64,000 nt of DNA from NCBI RefSeq assembly GCF_030908385.1, contig NZ_CP133091.1:3095501-3159500 (forward strand), in the 5' to 3' direction. The position numbers and the translations under genes were made by a program. A model generated the notes under the pieces. The model was not told where the DNA came from. It was given only the letters and a program-made list of their open reading frames with translations, and ran no database searches. The stretch is from Mangrovimonas sp. YM274 (lineage in GTDB: Bacteria > Bacteroidota > Bacteroidia > Flavobacteriales > Flavobacteriaceae). Shown piece after piece: positions 54,054 to 62,733 of the stretch (positions within the stretch are counted from its first letter, which is position 1; every line of letters starts with the position of its first letter).

Positions 54054-54202
54054 AAACATCGTTTTGAACAACCGAAAATCAACCGAAAAAAGGTCAACCT
54101 ATTTCAGTACAATACAAAAACATCCCGTCTGTCGATAAAAGTAAAATATGATTCGAGAACGGTTAAATAATTAACGGTTTAGATTAGAAAGGATAATAAA
54201 CT

Positions 54203-54715
54203 ATGAATAAAGTGAGACACTTTTTTAAATATATCTTTTTCACATTTAGTGTGTTATTGACAGGTTGCTATCATTGTACGGAGCAAAAAGCACTTGACTC
54301 GCTGATTATGAGTTATAATAATAATCGTTCCGCATTTGACTCAATCCCAAATTTTTTAGAGAACAATCAAGATTCGATTGACCATATTTCTTACTACAAT
54401 TATGAGTATCAAATAGGTTTTCGAACTGACCATAAAAATATTGTTAACATAAAACATGATTCTGTAGAACAAGGTTTGATTAAAAATGAATTCATTGACA
54501 TTGAATCAACTAAAAGAATTATTGATTTGATGAAAAATGAGAACTTGGAGTATTTGGGAATTAGTAATAAAAAGATAACTATCACAAACTTTTGTGGAGG
54601 ACATTATTTTAAAGATGGTCAAATCTATTTAAGATATGGAATTGATTTTGAGGAAAGCGAAAAAAAGAATATCATAAAAAAGATAAATATTGATTGGACT
54701 ATAATGAAAAGATAA
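54203..54715 (+). CDS. Cassette 29: lipoprotein of unknown function (cassette carries the IS3 element)
   Basis: 170 residues with lipobox VLLTGCYHC. It is separated from its cassette start by the IS plus 86 bp, so its native leader may be displaced. The mature part is helical then beta (TKRIIDLMKNENLEYLGISN, FCGGHYFKDGQIYLRYGIDF). No family is recognised. Confidence 0.63.
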   Translation: MNKVRHFFKYIFFTFSVLLTGCYHCTEQKALDSLIMSYNNNRSAFDSIPNFLENNQDSIDHISYYNYEYQIGFRTDHKNIVNIKHDSVEQGLIKNEFIDIESTKRIIDLMKNENLEYLGISNKKITITNFCGGHYFKDGQIYLRYGIDFEESEKKNIIKKINIDWTIMKR

Positions 54716-54722
54716 CAACTGT

Positions 54723-54854
54723 GTACAACACGCAATAAAAAACATAGGGCAGAAAGTGCTAAATTTAAACGACATTACGTTTAATAAACGGCTCGGTAGC
54801 TTGATAGGTAGGTGCTTCGAAATGCCCTACGTTTCTTATTGCCAAACGTTGCCT
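54723..54854 (+). repeat. attC-like site 29 (type G)
   Basis: Closes cassette 29 (tags GTTGTACCCAATT and AACTGTGTACAAC; mismatches at 8 and 11). Outer arms are GCAATAA / TTATTGC and AACATAGGGCA / TGCCCTACGTT; R' reads AAACGTT. It is the most divergent sequence with the same fold. Confidence 0.8.
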
Positions 54855-54860
54855 ACAATT

Positions 54861-55316
54861 ATGAAACATTACATTCTCGCCATATTCACATTTGTTATAA
54901 TAAGCTGTAAACAATACAGTAATGAAAACAAAGTTGTGGGTTTAACTCAAGTAGAAACAAATATTCCAGCCAATGTTGATTCTGACTTTAGATTATTCCT
55001 CGATTTTTTTAATAAAGATTCTATTTTTCAATTAAACAGAATTGACTTTCCCATAAAAGTAAAGGATTTTCAAAAAGTAGAATTTGAACTAAATGAAAGA
55101 GTAATTAATAAAATAGACTATAGCTTAAAAACTTTTCAAATAAACAAGACTTCTGACTTAGAAGACTTTGGAGAATATGAGCAAATCATAAAAATTGAAA
55201 ATGAAAAAGCAATAATTGAGATCAGCGGAATAGGAAACGGAATAGCAATCGACTATGAATTTGCAAAAGTTAATGGAAAATGGAAGTTAATTACTTGGAC
55301 AGACCAATCAACGTAA
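54861..55316 (+). CDS. Cassette 30: lipoprotein of unknown function
   Basis: 151 residues from the ATG at 54861; the upstream frame translates site 29. The lipobox is FVIISCKQY. The mature part has a small beta domain ending in GKWKLITWTDQST, similar in style to the cassette 1 tail. No family is recognised. Confidence 0.65.
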   Translation: MKHYILAIFTFVIISCKQYSNENKVVGLTQVETNIPANVDSDFRLFLDFFNKDSIFQLNRIDFPIKVKDFQKVEFELNERVINKIDYSLKTFQINKTSDLEDFGEYEQIIKIENEKAIIEISGIGNGIAIDYEFAKVNGKWKLITWTDQST

Positions 55317-55331
55317 AACAAAAAAAACTGT

Positions 55332-55464
55332 AGGCAACACAGTGTATAATTCATTGCTTCCGATTTTCCTCACGGAAAATCCTCGCAACTTTGCTATCTT
55401 AGTTTCTTAAACCTGAAAATCCTGCGGATTTTCACGCAACGAAACTATACACAAACCGTTGTAA
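55332..55464 (+). repeat. attC-like site 30 (type A)
   Basis: Closes cassette 30 (tags GTTGCCTACAATT and AACTGTAGGCAAC, paired except position 11). Confidence 0.88.
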
Positions 55465-55494
55465 TGCATTAATTCCAAAAATAAAATAACTCAA

Positions 55495-55968
55495 ATGAAA
55501 GATTTTGTGATATCGGGTTTTACTGATTCTATTAATTTAATTGAGAAATTAGAAAGAGATATTGCAACGCTCAATAATGCAATTATCAGTCAAGATAGTA
55601 CCAAAATAAATGATGCATTCATTAATTTCTATATACTTGCGTATCACATTAAAGATTGGTTAAAAGATGAAGGTTTTAGTTCAGTGGAAAATTATATAAA
55701 TGAAAATTTAGAACTAAGTGTTTGTGCTGACCTTTGTAATATAACTAAACATAGAAAATTAAATAAACCTTCAAGATCCAACGATCCTCTTTATCAAATT
55801 TATAAAGACGGTATTCTAATAGATAGTACTGCATATACATTTGACTCATCTGTTCCAATAAAGGCAACGACCTATTACATTAGGTTGAGTTCTGGAAAGA
55901 GTTTCGAAATTTTATTTTTCGTAAAAAGAGTTATGGAACTTTGGAAAAGTTTCATTAATAATAAATAA
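55495..55968 (+). CDS. Cassette 31: helical hypothetical protein
   Basis: 157 residues, mostly helical in the first 95 (INLIEKLERDIATLNNAII, FYILAYHIKDWLKDEGF, LSVCADLCNITKHRKL), then beta. The helical half with a conserved-looking TKHRKL segment resembles uncharacterised HEPN-like proteins found near phage-defence genes, but the RX4-6H motif is not clear. Function unknown. Confidence 0.6.
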   Translation: MKDFVISGFTDSINLIEKLERDIATLNNAIISQDSTKINDAFINFYILAYHIKDWLKDEGFSSVENYINENLELSVCADLCNITKHRKLNKPSRSNDPLYQIYKDGILIDSTAYTFDSSVPIKATTYYIRLSSGKSFEILFFVKRVMELWKSFINNK

Positions 55969-55972
55969 CGCA

Positions 55973-56104
55973 TTACAACACAGTGTATAATTCATTGCTT
56001 CTGATTTTCCTCTCGGAAAATCCTCGCAACTTTGCTATCTTAGTTTCTTAACACGAAAATCCTGCGGATTTTCACGCAACGAAACTATACACAAACCGTT
56101 GTGA
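55973..56104 (+). repeat. attC-like site 31 (type A)
   Basis: Closes cassette 31 (tags GTTGTAATGCATT and AACGCATTACAAC, paired except position 11). It shares its tag with cassette 3. Confidence 0.88.
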
Positions 56105-56138
56105 GCAAGCTTGACCAAACCAACATCTGACTTCAAAA

Positions 56139-56600
56139 TTGGAAAATAGAATTAAAGCATTTGCAATAGACTATTTGATTATGTGTATAATCGGATATTT
56201 AACATTTAAAATTACGGATAATATATTTTTAGGAATAATGATAATCTATCCAATAACAATGAACAAAGATTTTCTCAATGGAAAAAGCATTGGAAAAAGA
56301 CTATTCAATATACAAGTTCAAAATCTGACGGACCAAAAAGCATCTGAATGGAAATGCTCATTACGGAATTTTCTTTTCATCATTCCATTCGACCTAATAT
56401 TTACAATTTTCAGTCCAACTCGAAGAATTGGCGACCGAATTGCAGGAACCAAAATTGGAATTAATAAAGATTGTACTTTAAAAACTATAAGGAATGAATT
56501 AAAAAATTATCGTATTAATAAAAAACTGATTTTTGGTTTGTTATTCGCTTTAGCAAACACATACGCATTGATATGGCTCTATGAAATAATATTGAGCTAA
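56139..56600 (+). CDS. Cassette 32: RDD-family membrane protein
   Basis: 153 residues from a TTG start. The RDD pattern is visible: a helix with AIDYLI, then NGKSIGKRLFNIQVQNL, and SPTRRIGDRIAGTKIG after the second helix. A third helix follows near the C-terminus. RDD proteins are small integral membrane proteins, some linked to ion transport; this one is otherwise anonymous. Confidence 0.78.
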   Translation: MENRIKAFAIDYLIMCIIGYLTFKITDNIFLGIMIIYPITMNKDFLNGKSIGKRLFNIQVQNLTDQKASEWKCSLRNFLFIIPFDLIFTIFSPTRRIGDRIAGTKIGINKDCTLKTIRNELKNYRINKKLIFGLLFALANTYALIWLYEIILS

Positions 56601-56616
56601 ATAATAAAAAGCCAGC

Positions 56617-56748
56617 TCACAACACCGTATAAAAATAATGCGTAAGTTTATTCCTTATTCAAAAGTTAGTGCGCCTTTGGTCACTCTGATTTTCCTACGG
56701 AAAATCCTCGGACACAAAACCGCACTATTCTTATACAAACCGTTACCA
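56617..56748 (+). repeat. attC-like site 32 (type H)
   Basis: Closes cassette 32 (tags GTTGTGAGCAAGC and GCCAGCTCACAAC; mismatches at 10 and 11, terminal GC covaries). Outer arms are GTATAA / TTATAC. Confidence 0.83.
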
Positions 56749-56761
56749 CACATTTGCGAAA

Positions 56762-57361
56762 ATGACCTCCATTCTTATATTTTTCGGAATTCTCATCGGA
56801 CTGAATTTAATTCCAGAGCTGATTAAGAAAGAATATCCTAAAACCGAAAAAATGATTTCTCGAATAGTGTTGATTTCGTCCTTATCTTTCTTGATTTTAG
56901 TTTTACTGTCGTTTATCGAAATTAAATTAAAAGGACTTTACACAAACTCAATCATCGGTTTAACTTTCTTAATATCAAGTCTTATCTATATTGCGACTAA
57001 AAAGAATACAAAGAATAAAATGGTTTCAATTGTTTTTTTATTCCCCCTGATTTTAGTTAGCCTTTACTTTCAATTCTTCAATAAAAATTTGGGAACATAT
57101 AAAATAAATGACGAACTGAATATTAAGATTAGTCAAGAAGGATTTTTGGCTTGTGGAGAAATAATCCGACTGACCAAATCAAGCCTATTAATTTTTGAGA
57201 AGGAATTAATTTATGACAGTAGTCAATGCTTGAGAGGAATCAACAGAATTGAAACAATTGAATTTAATGATAAACGTGCTGAATTTTTAATTTATCACAA
57301 CGGAGAAATGGACTCTGAAAACCCTTATCATTATGAAATTGAAAATAAAAACGTGTGGTAA
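56762..57361 (+). CDS. Cassette 33: membrane protein with soluble C-terminal domain
   Basis: 199 residues with four hydrophobic helices (about 1-18, 32-54, 60-77 and 84-106) and a soluble C-terminal half (GTYKINDELNIKISQEGFLACGEIIRL). The TAA stop lies in the 3' tag (GTGTGGTAAC). No family is recognised. Confidence 0.63.
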   Translation: MTSILIFFGILIGLNLIPELIKKEYPKTEKMISRIVLISSLSFLILVLLSFIEIKLKGLYTNSIIGLTFLISSLIYIATKKNTKNKMVSIVFLFPLILVSLYFQFFNKNLGTYKINDELNIKISQEGFLACGEIIRLTKSSLLIFEKELIYDSSQCLRGINRIETIEFNDKRAEFLIYHNGEMDSENPYHYEIENKNVW

Positions 57362-57487
57362 CACCGTGTATAATTCATTGCTTCCGATTTTCCTCTCGGA
57401 AAATCCTCGCAATTTTGCTAACTTAGTTTCTTAACCCGAAAATCCTACGGATTTTCACGCAACGAAACTATACACAAACCGTTGTAG
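57356..57487 (+). repeat. attC-like site 33 (type A)
   Basis: Closes cassette 33 (tags GTTACCACACATT and AACGTGTGGTAAC, paired except position 11). Confidence 0.88.
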
Positions 57488-57499
57488 CCAATTTAAGAA

Positions 57500-57853
57500 A
57501 TGACAAAATTCCGACTGACTTTAGTAACTGAAAACCAAAAATCTCTTGAAAAAGGAAAAAAGTTTGCGGAACTGATTTGCGGAACTCTGAATTGTAAAAA
57601 CGGATTCGAAATTTCAAAATATGAGAAGTTTGAAAACTCATATCGAATAGAAATTATTGGACAAATAACGGACAAAAACTCGGTTGCCGAATCAATCGAA
57701 TTGACTGACCGAATTTGCTCGCCTTGGATTGTGACTTATGACCGAGCCAAAAATAGCATGGAATTGATATTTAATAAATCGGACTTGACCAATTTTCGGA
57801 GAGCCGAATTTAATGTGCTGAATTGGGCAAATTTTGGAATAGAAAATGAATAA
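57500..57853 (+). CDS. Cassette 34, first gene: paralogue of cassette 7
   Basis: 117 residues, very similar to the protein at 38658 (SLEKGKKFAELICGTL, ESIELTDRICSPWIVTY). The shared similarity begins in the 5' tag and runs to the end of the gene; after that the two cassettes differ completely. No family is recognised. Confidence 0.66.
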   Translation: MTKFRLTLVTENQKSLEKGKKFAELICGTLNCKNGFEISKYEKFENSYRIEIIGQITDKNSVAESIELTDRICSPWIVTYDRAKNSMELIFNKSDLTNFRRAEFNVLNWANFGIENE

Positions 57854-58103
57854 AAAGAATTTAAAAATCATAAGATTATATATAATTAGTTTATTCTGTA
57901 TTGTCTGTTATTTCCTATTAGAGAATTCTAACATCATTTCCGAACTCGTTCAATTATCTGAAAAAGGTCGTTATGGCGGATTCCCAACATTTTTTCTAAC
58001 AGGATTATTCAAATACGGATTATTACTAATCGGAATAAGTATTATTATAATTATGAGTTTTTTATTAATCAGAGAAAGAACAAAAAATCACTCGAATAAA
58101 TAA
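57846..58103 (+). CDS. Cassette 34, second gene: small membrane protein
   Basis: 85 residues overlapping the preceding gene by 8 bp, which implies translational coupling. Two membrane helices (about 10-27 and 52-74) end in a basic tail. It is absent from the related cassette 7, so it was added to, or lost from, one lineage. Confidence 0.62.
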   Translation: MNKKNLKIIRLYIISLFCIVCYFLLENSNIISELVQLSEKGRYGGFPTFFLTGLFKYGLLLIGISIIIIMSFLLIRERTKNHSNK

Positions 58104-58110
58104 AAACTGG

Positions 58111-58243
58111 CTACAACAACGTATATAAAAAATTGCTATTTTAGTGCTAAACCGATGGAGGTTGCTTGTTTTGCTACTTCTGATTTTCCTGCGGAAAATC
58201 CTCGCATACAAAACTGCAACTTTCCATATACAAACCGTTAGGC
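58111..58243 (+). repeat. attC-like site 34 (type I)
   Basis: Closes cassette 34 (tags GTTGTAGCCAATT and AACTGGCTACAAC). Outer arms are GTATAT / ATATAC; one GATTTTCC / GGAAAATC hairpin is retained. Confidence 0.84.
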
Positions 58244-58268
58244 ACAATTTGACTAAAAACGAAAATTC

Positions 58269-58940
58269 GTGATAAAAAAAATACTTGAAGAATTAAAAGC
58301 TGATAATACAAAATTTTTGATATCAGGCTCAACTTCATTAAAAACTGAATTTGACATATCTCCACAAGAGTTTATAAAGTTTGCGGAAATTGACTTGTCA
58401 AGTGAATATGAGCATAATATTGTAAATGCACTTTCAAATGCAAAAAGAGCATTAGACTGCCAACTTGATAGTTTATTATTATGCTTTGGTTATTATACTT
58501 TATCACAAAAAAAGTTTTGGAGTTTCCCTAAAAAAATAGACTTAATTAACGAACTTGGAATTATTGCACCGAGAGTTTTAAAAAAAATTAATAAACAACG
58601 AAATCTACTTGAACATCAATTCATAAAACCGAATCAAGAAAGCGTTGAAGATTTTTTGGATATAACTCTTCTTTTTATTGCGAGTACAGATAGATTTACC
58701 CTAAAATTTACACATTTAATTCATTTGAGAAATATTGGACTCGGAAAAGTATATGTTATTTTAAACAACTATTTTCAAGAAGAACTTAATATTTACGTTT
58801 ATAAAACTGATGGTGACATGGACTTATTACCAACCGAAATAGATAAAATAGAAAATGAATTAATTGAAAAAATGTCATTTAAAAATAGTGATTCTGAATA
58901 TAAAGATTTACTGAAATTTTATTTAGAATTTTCAAAATAA
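58269..58940 (+). CDS. Cassette 35: HEPN-like protein with RNxxxH motif
   Basis: 223 residues from a GTG start; no signal peptide. A helical region (about 35-130) ends with RNLLEH (R111-H116), the R-N-X3-H signature of HEPN ribonucleases, within KQRNLLEHQFIKPNQESVEDFLD. HEPN proteins often act as toxins or RNA-cleaving defence effectors. The C-terminal half is alpha/beta and not recognised. No partner antitoxin lies in the cassette. Confidence 0.68.
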   Translation: MIKKILEELKADNTKFLISGSTSLKTEFDISPQEFIKFAEIDLSSEYEHNIVNALSNAKRALDCQLDSLLLCFGYYTLSQKKFWSFPKKIDLINELGIIAPRVLKKINKQRNLLEHQFIKPNQESVEDFLDITLLFIASTDRFTLKFTHLIHLRNIGLGKVYVILNNYFQEELNIYVYKTDGDMDLLPTEIDKIENELIEKMSFKNSDSEYKDLLKFYLEFSK

Positions 58941-58948
58941 AAAACTGT

Positions 58949-59080
58949 GCCTAACACCGGCTATAGTTCATTGCTTCTGACTTTCCTTTCGGAAAGTCCT
59001 CGCAAATTTGCTATCTTCGGTTTTCGGCGGAAAATCCCTTCGGATTTTCACGCAACGAAACCATAGCCAAACCGTTGGGC
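58949..59080 (+). repeat. attC-like site 35 (type F)
   Basis: Closes cassette 35 (tags GTTAGGCACAATT and AACTGTGCCTAAC). Outer arms are GGCTATA / ATAGCC; the inner hairpin GACTTTCC / GGAAAGTC shows a paired substitution relative to type A. Confidence 0.86.
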
Positions 59081-59097
59081 ACAAGCTAAAAATCAAA

Positions 59098-59634
59098 ATG
59101 GCGAAAAAAATTGGAATTTTAATTTTAGTGATTTTTTTATCGATAATTCTTGCTTCGATTTACGGATTTTTACACAACCAAGTTTCTTACTCAATATCAA
59201 CTGAATACTTTACTAAATTTAAATTTGACCAGTTTTGGTCGGTAAAATATACACTTGACTTTCCTCGAATGAGCGCAGGATTAATCGGAATTGCTTCAAC
59301 TTGGTGGTTCGGACTTATACTCGGACTAATTATTGGAATCGTAGGAATGTTTCAGTGGAATCCAAAAGTTATGTGGAAAAGCTCAATAGGAGCTATAATT
59401 CGGACTTTAGTAATCGCTATCGGAATTGGAATCGTGGGAATTTTGATTGGCAAATTTATAATTTCAAACTTAAATACTAATTGGAATCTTCCAGTAGATT
59501 TAATGGACCAAAAGAGCTTTTTAATTGCTGGAACAATGCATAATTTCAGCTATCTAGGTGGTTTAGTCGGACTGATTTATGGAATTAAATATCAATTAAA
59601 AATAAAAAAAGCCTGTGCCCAACACCGTGTATAA
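59098..59634 (+). CDS. Cassette 36: multi-helix membrane protein
   Basis: 178 residues from the ATG at 59098; the upstream frame translates site 35. Four to five glycine-rich helices (IGILILVIFLSIILASIYG, GLILGLIIGIVGMF, LVIAIGIGIVGILIGKFII, GGLVGLIYGI) suggest a small transporter-like or scaffold protein. The C-terminus ends QHRV inside attC. Confidence 0.65.
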   Translation: MAKKIGILILVIFLSIILASIYGFLHNQVSYSISTEYFTKFKFDQFWSVKYTLDFPRMSAGLIGIASTWWFGLILGLIIGIVGMFQWNPKVMWKSSIGAIIRTLVIAIGIGIVGILIGKFIISNLNTNWNLPVDLMDQKSFLIAGTMHNFSYLGGLVGLIYGIKYQLKIKKACAQHRV

Positions 59635-59748
59635 TTCATTGCTTCCGATTTTCCTCACGGAAAATCCTCGCAAGTTTGCTATCTTAGTTTCTTAACTCGA
59701 AAATCCTGCGGATTTTCACGCAACGAAACTATACACAAACCGTTGTAA
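59617..59748 (+). repeat. attC-like site 36 (type A)
   Basis: Closes cassette 36 (tags GTTGGGCACAAGC and GCCTGTGCCCAAC; terminal GC covaries, only position 11 mispairs). It supplies the upstream stop codon. Confidence 0.88.
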
Positions 59749-59754
59749 AACATT

Positions 59755-60390
59755 ATGAAAAAAATCTTGCTCACACTTATTCTAGGTATTTTAATTTACT
59801 CTTGCTCAGTTACCAAAACAGGGACTAATAAAACAAGATATTTCAATGAAAATAATTTAGAAATTAGTAAATCTAAATTCAACCGAATTCGTTCAACGAA
59901 TAAAATGTTGGACATTCCTGGAGATTCAGTTAATCATAAAAAATTGACTGTAAGGGAAAAACGTGGAAAAATTAGCAATAGAAATAATTTGGAAGTATTA
60001 CTCGAAAATCAAATTAATAAGGAGTTAGAATCTAATAAACCAATAGTAATAGTTTATTACCCAGGAGAAGATTCTTGTAATAAAGGTGGACCTGCTGATC
60101 CCGTAATGCATAAAAATTATCTCAAAGAAATTATTAAAGGAATATATAATATTACAAATACTAACCCTTTATTTATTTATAAGGATTATAAAGGACTCGA
60201 AAATAAATCATATAAGGAAATATTTACTTGGCATAAAGATCCTAATCAAATAGTAGAAAAATTGTTTTTTAAATATCATTATCCTTGCTATAGTTATGTT
60301 ATTGTTGGTGCAAACGGAGAATATATTTCTTATTTTGGAGAATTTACAAAAGAAAGTATATGGAATTCTGCTTATGAAATAGTAAATTAA
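59755..60390 (+). CDS. Cassette 37: lipoprotein of unknown function
   Basis: 211 residues with lipobox LIYSCSVTK. The mature part includes IVIVYYPGEDSCNKGGPAD and YPCYSYVIVGANGEYISYFGEF, a thioredoxin-like-looking alpha/beta pattern without a CXXC motif. The start is 13 bp past the boundary. No family is assigned. Confidence 0.64.
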   Translation: MKKILLTLILGILIYSCSVTKTGTNKTRYFNENNLEISKSKFNRIRSTNKMLDIPGDSVNHKKLTVREKRGKISNRNNLEVLLENQINKELESNKPIVIVYYPGEDSCNKGGPADPVMHKNYLKEIIKGIYNITNTNPLFIYKDYKGLENKSYKEIFTWHKDPNQIVEKLFFKYHYPCYSYVIVGANGEYISYFGEFTKESIWNSAYEIVN

Positions 60391-60401
60391 AAAAGCAAAA
60401 T

Positions 60402-60779
60402 GGATATACAGAACAACTAAAATTTAGATTCGGATTTGAATATATTCAAGTCGTTGATGATTTTGAAATAGAGCTAATAAAATTTCAACGCAATACTGCC
60501 TTTTGCGGAAATGATGGACTTCCCTATGCTCTTCTCATTGGAAAAACTAAATCGGAATCGATACCCGAAAAAATTACTGTTCTTTCATATTGCGATAATA
60601 GAACTTTTAATATTGGAGATAAACTTAAAATTAAACCAACTAAAAATCCCACTGATAGTACTTCATTGAATCCAATATATTTTGTGAAGGACACTTTGAT
60701 AAATGGAAATAAAACCAAATGGGTAATTGGTTCGGAAAACAAAGCCATCTGGGGTCGACCTGATAAATTAAATGAATAA
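60402..60779 (+). pseudogene. Cassette 37, start-less second reading frame
   Basis: About 125 open codons (QLKFRFGFEYIQVVDDFEI ... RPDKLNE) follow the lipoprotein stop by 11 bp but have no ATG, GTG or TTG near the beginning; the only ATG there (60400) is out of frame and stops after six codons. The protein-like composition suggests a gene that lost its 5' end by deletion, possibly when two cassettes fused. Confidence 0.55.
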
Positions 60780-60787
60780 AAAACGTT

Positions 60788-60920
60788 TTACAACACAGTG
60801 TATAATTCATTGCTTCTGATTTTCCTCGCGGAAAATCCTCGCAATTTTGCTACCTTAGTTTCTTAAACCTGAAAATCCTGCGGATTTTCACGCAACGAAA
60901 CCATACACAAACCGTTGTGT
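60788..60920 (+). repeat. attC-like site 37 (type A)
   Basis: Closes cassette 37 (tags GTTGTAAAACATT and AACGTTTTACAAC). One base in the right arm differs (CCATACAC for CTATACAC). Confidence 0.88.
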
Positions 60921-60988
60921 GTCATTTTGAGAAATGTATTTTCCTGAAATAGGTTGACTAAAAATTGAACAAACAATTACAGTCACTT

Positions 60989-61447
60989 ATGAAACACGAA
61001 AAACAACACTGGCGAAAAAAAAGCTACCAAAAAGTCAATCTAGAGACCAAACTTCTGGTCGTTGACCAAATCCTTAACGGACAATTGTCCAACAACCAAG
61101 CTTCCAAAAAATATGAGGTTCCCAGAACTACCATAGCCTATTGGTTAAGAAAATACAGTACCTTAGTGCAACGAAACACTGGTATGAGCAAAAACGACGA
61201 AATTAAAAAGCTGAAAGAGCGTATTGAAGAACTGGAGTTCCAAAAGGACTTTCAACAGGACATTATCGCTGATATGGAACTTATTACAGGCGTCGATATG
61301 TCAAAAAAGTCATTGCCCAAAACATTGGCAAAAGAGATAGAGCAAAAGAAAAAAGACCGTTTAAAAGAAAATGGCTCTATGGATGTTTTGGGATATCTAA
61401 GCAAGCCTTCTACAAAAGACTCAAAACACAACAAAAACAAGAAATAG
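60989..61447 (+). CDS. IS3-family orfA (copy 2)
   Basis: 152 residues, differing from copy 1 by Ala for Thr in the helix-turn-helix (RTTIAYWLR). The slippery heptamer A-AAA-AAG is at 61303-61309 in the same phase. Confidence 0.87.
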   Translation: MKHEKQHWRKKSYQKVNLETKLLVVDQILNGQLSNNQASKKYEVPRTTIAYWLRKYSTLVQRNTGMSKNDEIKKLKERIEELEFQKDFQQDIIADMELITGVDMSKKSLPKTLAKEIEQKKKDRLKENGSMDVLGYLSKPSTKDSKHNKNKK

Positions 61448-62241
61448 ACCAACTAAAACTAATTTCTTTAGTTAAGGGTTACCGTAAAAAAGTAGGCTCT
61501 AAAACTGGTGGAATCAAGCTCTACAGTGAGCTGAAACAAGATTTTATAGATGCCAATATTAAGATTGGAAGAGATAAATTCTACAGGTTTCTAAGGCTTA
61601 ACAGATTACTAATACCTAAAGCCAAAAATTACATCACTACAACAAACTCCAACCACATGTTCAAAAAATATAAAAACCTTGTTAAGGACCACGTCCCCAC
61701 CCGACCAGAACAGCTTTGGGTAAGCGACATAACATACATTAAAACCGAAAACGGACACAACTACCTAGCATTGGTAACCGATGCCTATTCCAAGCAAATT
61801 ATGGGGTATAAACTAGACAGCCATATGAGAACATCTCTTTGCAAAGATGCACTCGCCATGGCCATTAAAAACAGAAAATATCGCAACCAAAAGCTCATCC
61901 ATCATTCTGACAGAGGGTTCCAGTACTGCAATCCCAAATACTCGCAGTTTGCTGAACAAAACGGCATTACCATGAGTATGACAGAACAATACGATCCTTA
62001 TGAAAACGCCGTTGCAGAACGTATTAACAGAACCCTAAAACATGAATATGGGCTGAAACAAACCATTAAAAACACGGAACTAGCCCAGAAAATGACACAG
62101 CAAGCGGTCTATATTTACAACAACCTAAGAGCTCATTTTAGCCTGGATCTAAGAAAACCTGCCGAAGTACATCTCAATCCAAACATCAACTACAAATCGT
62201 ATCGAAAAAATAATGTAATTTTAAATCCAATAACGATTTGA
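61306..62241 (+). CDS. IS3-family orfB (copy 2), expressed by -1 frameshift
   Basis: The same DDE core as copy 1 (SDITYIK, HSDRGFQ, AERINRTLKHE), with a few substitutions such as Gln for Lys in ELAQKMTQQ. All catalytic residues are intact. Confidence 0.87.
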   Translation, partial: KVIAQNIGKRDRAKEKRPFKRKWLYGCFGISKQAFYKRLKTQQKQEIDQLKLISLVKGYRKKVGSKTGGIKLYSELKQDFIDANIKIGRDKFYRFLRLNRLLIPKAKNYITTTNSNHMFKKYKNLVKDHVPTRPEQLWVSDITYIKTENGHNYLALVTDAYSKQIMGYKLDSHMRTSLCKDALAMAIKNRKYRNQKLIHHSDRGFQYCNPKYSQFAEQNGITMSMTEQYDPYENAVAERINRTLKHEYGLKQTIKNTELAQKMTQQAVYIYNNLRAHFSLDLRKPAEVHLNPNINYKSYRKNNVILNPITI

Positions 62242-62306
62242 AAACATCGTTTTGAACAACCGAAAATCAACCAAAAAAAGGTCAACCTATTTCAGTACAA
62301 TACACA

Positions 62307-62729
62307 ATGAAACATTTTTACTTCATATTTGGACTTTTAATTTTACTCCAAAGTTGCTATTTTGGAGCTGGCTTAGTTGAAAAACAATTATCGGACAACA
62401 TTCATTTAATCGCAATAAATGATTTGGATGACGCAGAAATAATATATGCTTCTGATGGAAGCAGTGTTTATTACACCTTAATTCCCCAAACTGTATATTC
62501 AGTTGGATACAATAACGATTTTATAATCGCCAAAATTCACCCCAAAGACCCGGCCAAAGGTGTTTTAGATAATTTGACCTATTATCATATAATCGAAGTT
62601 GATAAAGTCGACGATTACAATCACGATCTAACACCTTCATTAACTTTTGAACAATACAATTCAGAACGTAGACGTCTCAAAATACCCAGTAAACTTGAAT
62701 TTACAATCGATTTGAAAAGAGATAAATAA
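62307..62729 (+). CDS. Cassette 38: lipoprotein of unknown function
   Basis: 140 residues with lipobox ILLQSCYFG. The mature part is a small domain with DDAEIIYASDGSSVYYTLIP and a basic C-terminus. Its ATG begins 2 bp after the IS3 copy. No family is recognised. Confidence 0.65.
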   Translation: MKHFYFIFGLLILLQSCYFGAGLVEKQLSDNIHLIAINDLDDAEIIYASDGSSVYYTLIPQTVYSVGYNNDFIIAKIHPKDPAKGVLDNLTYYHIIEVDKVDDYNHDLTPSLTFEQYNSERRRLKIPSKLEFTIDLKRDK

Positions 62730-62733
62730 CTAC

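Larger units (their letters stand above)
52747..54116 (+). mobile_element. IS3-family insertion sequence, copy 1 (inside cassette 29)
   Basis: A 1370-bp element with imperfect inverted ends (CTGAAATAGGTTGAC on the left; GTCAACCTATTTCAG on the right). It lies 20 bp inside cassette 29, between the 5' tag and the gene. The copy at 60935-62304 is the same length and nearly identical. Target duplication could not be resolved. Confidence 0.87.
60935..62304 (+). mobile_element. IS3-family insertion sequence, copy 2 (inside cassette 38)
   Basis: A 1370-bp element with ends beginning TGTATTTTCCTG and closing CAGTACAATACA, nearly identical to copy 1. It sits 21 bp inside cassette 38 and ends 2 bp before the start codon of the cassette gene, so expression of that gene probably depends on the IS. 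Confidence 0.88.
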
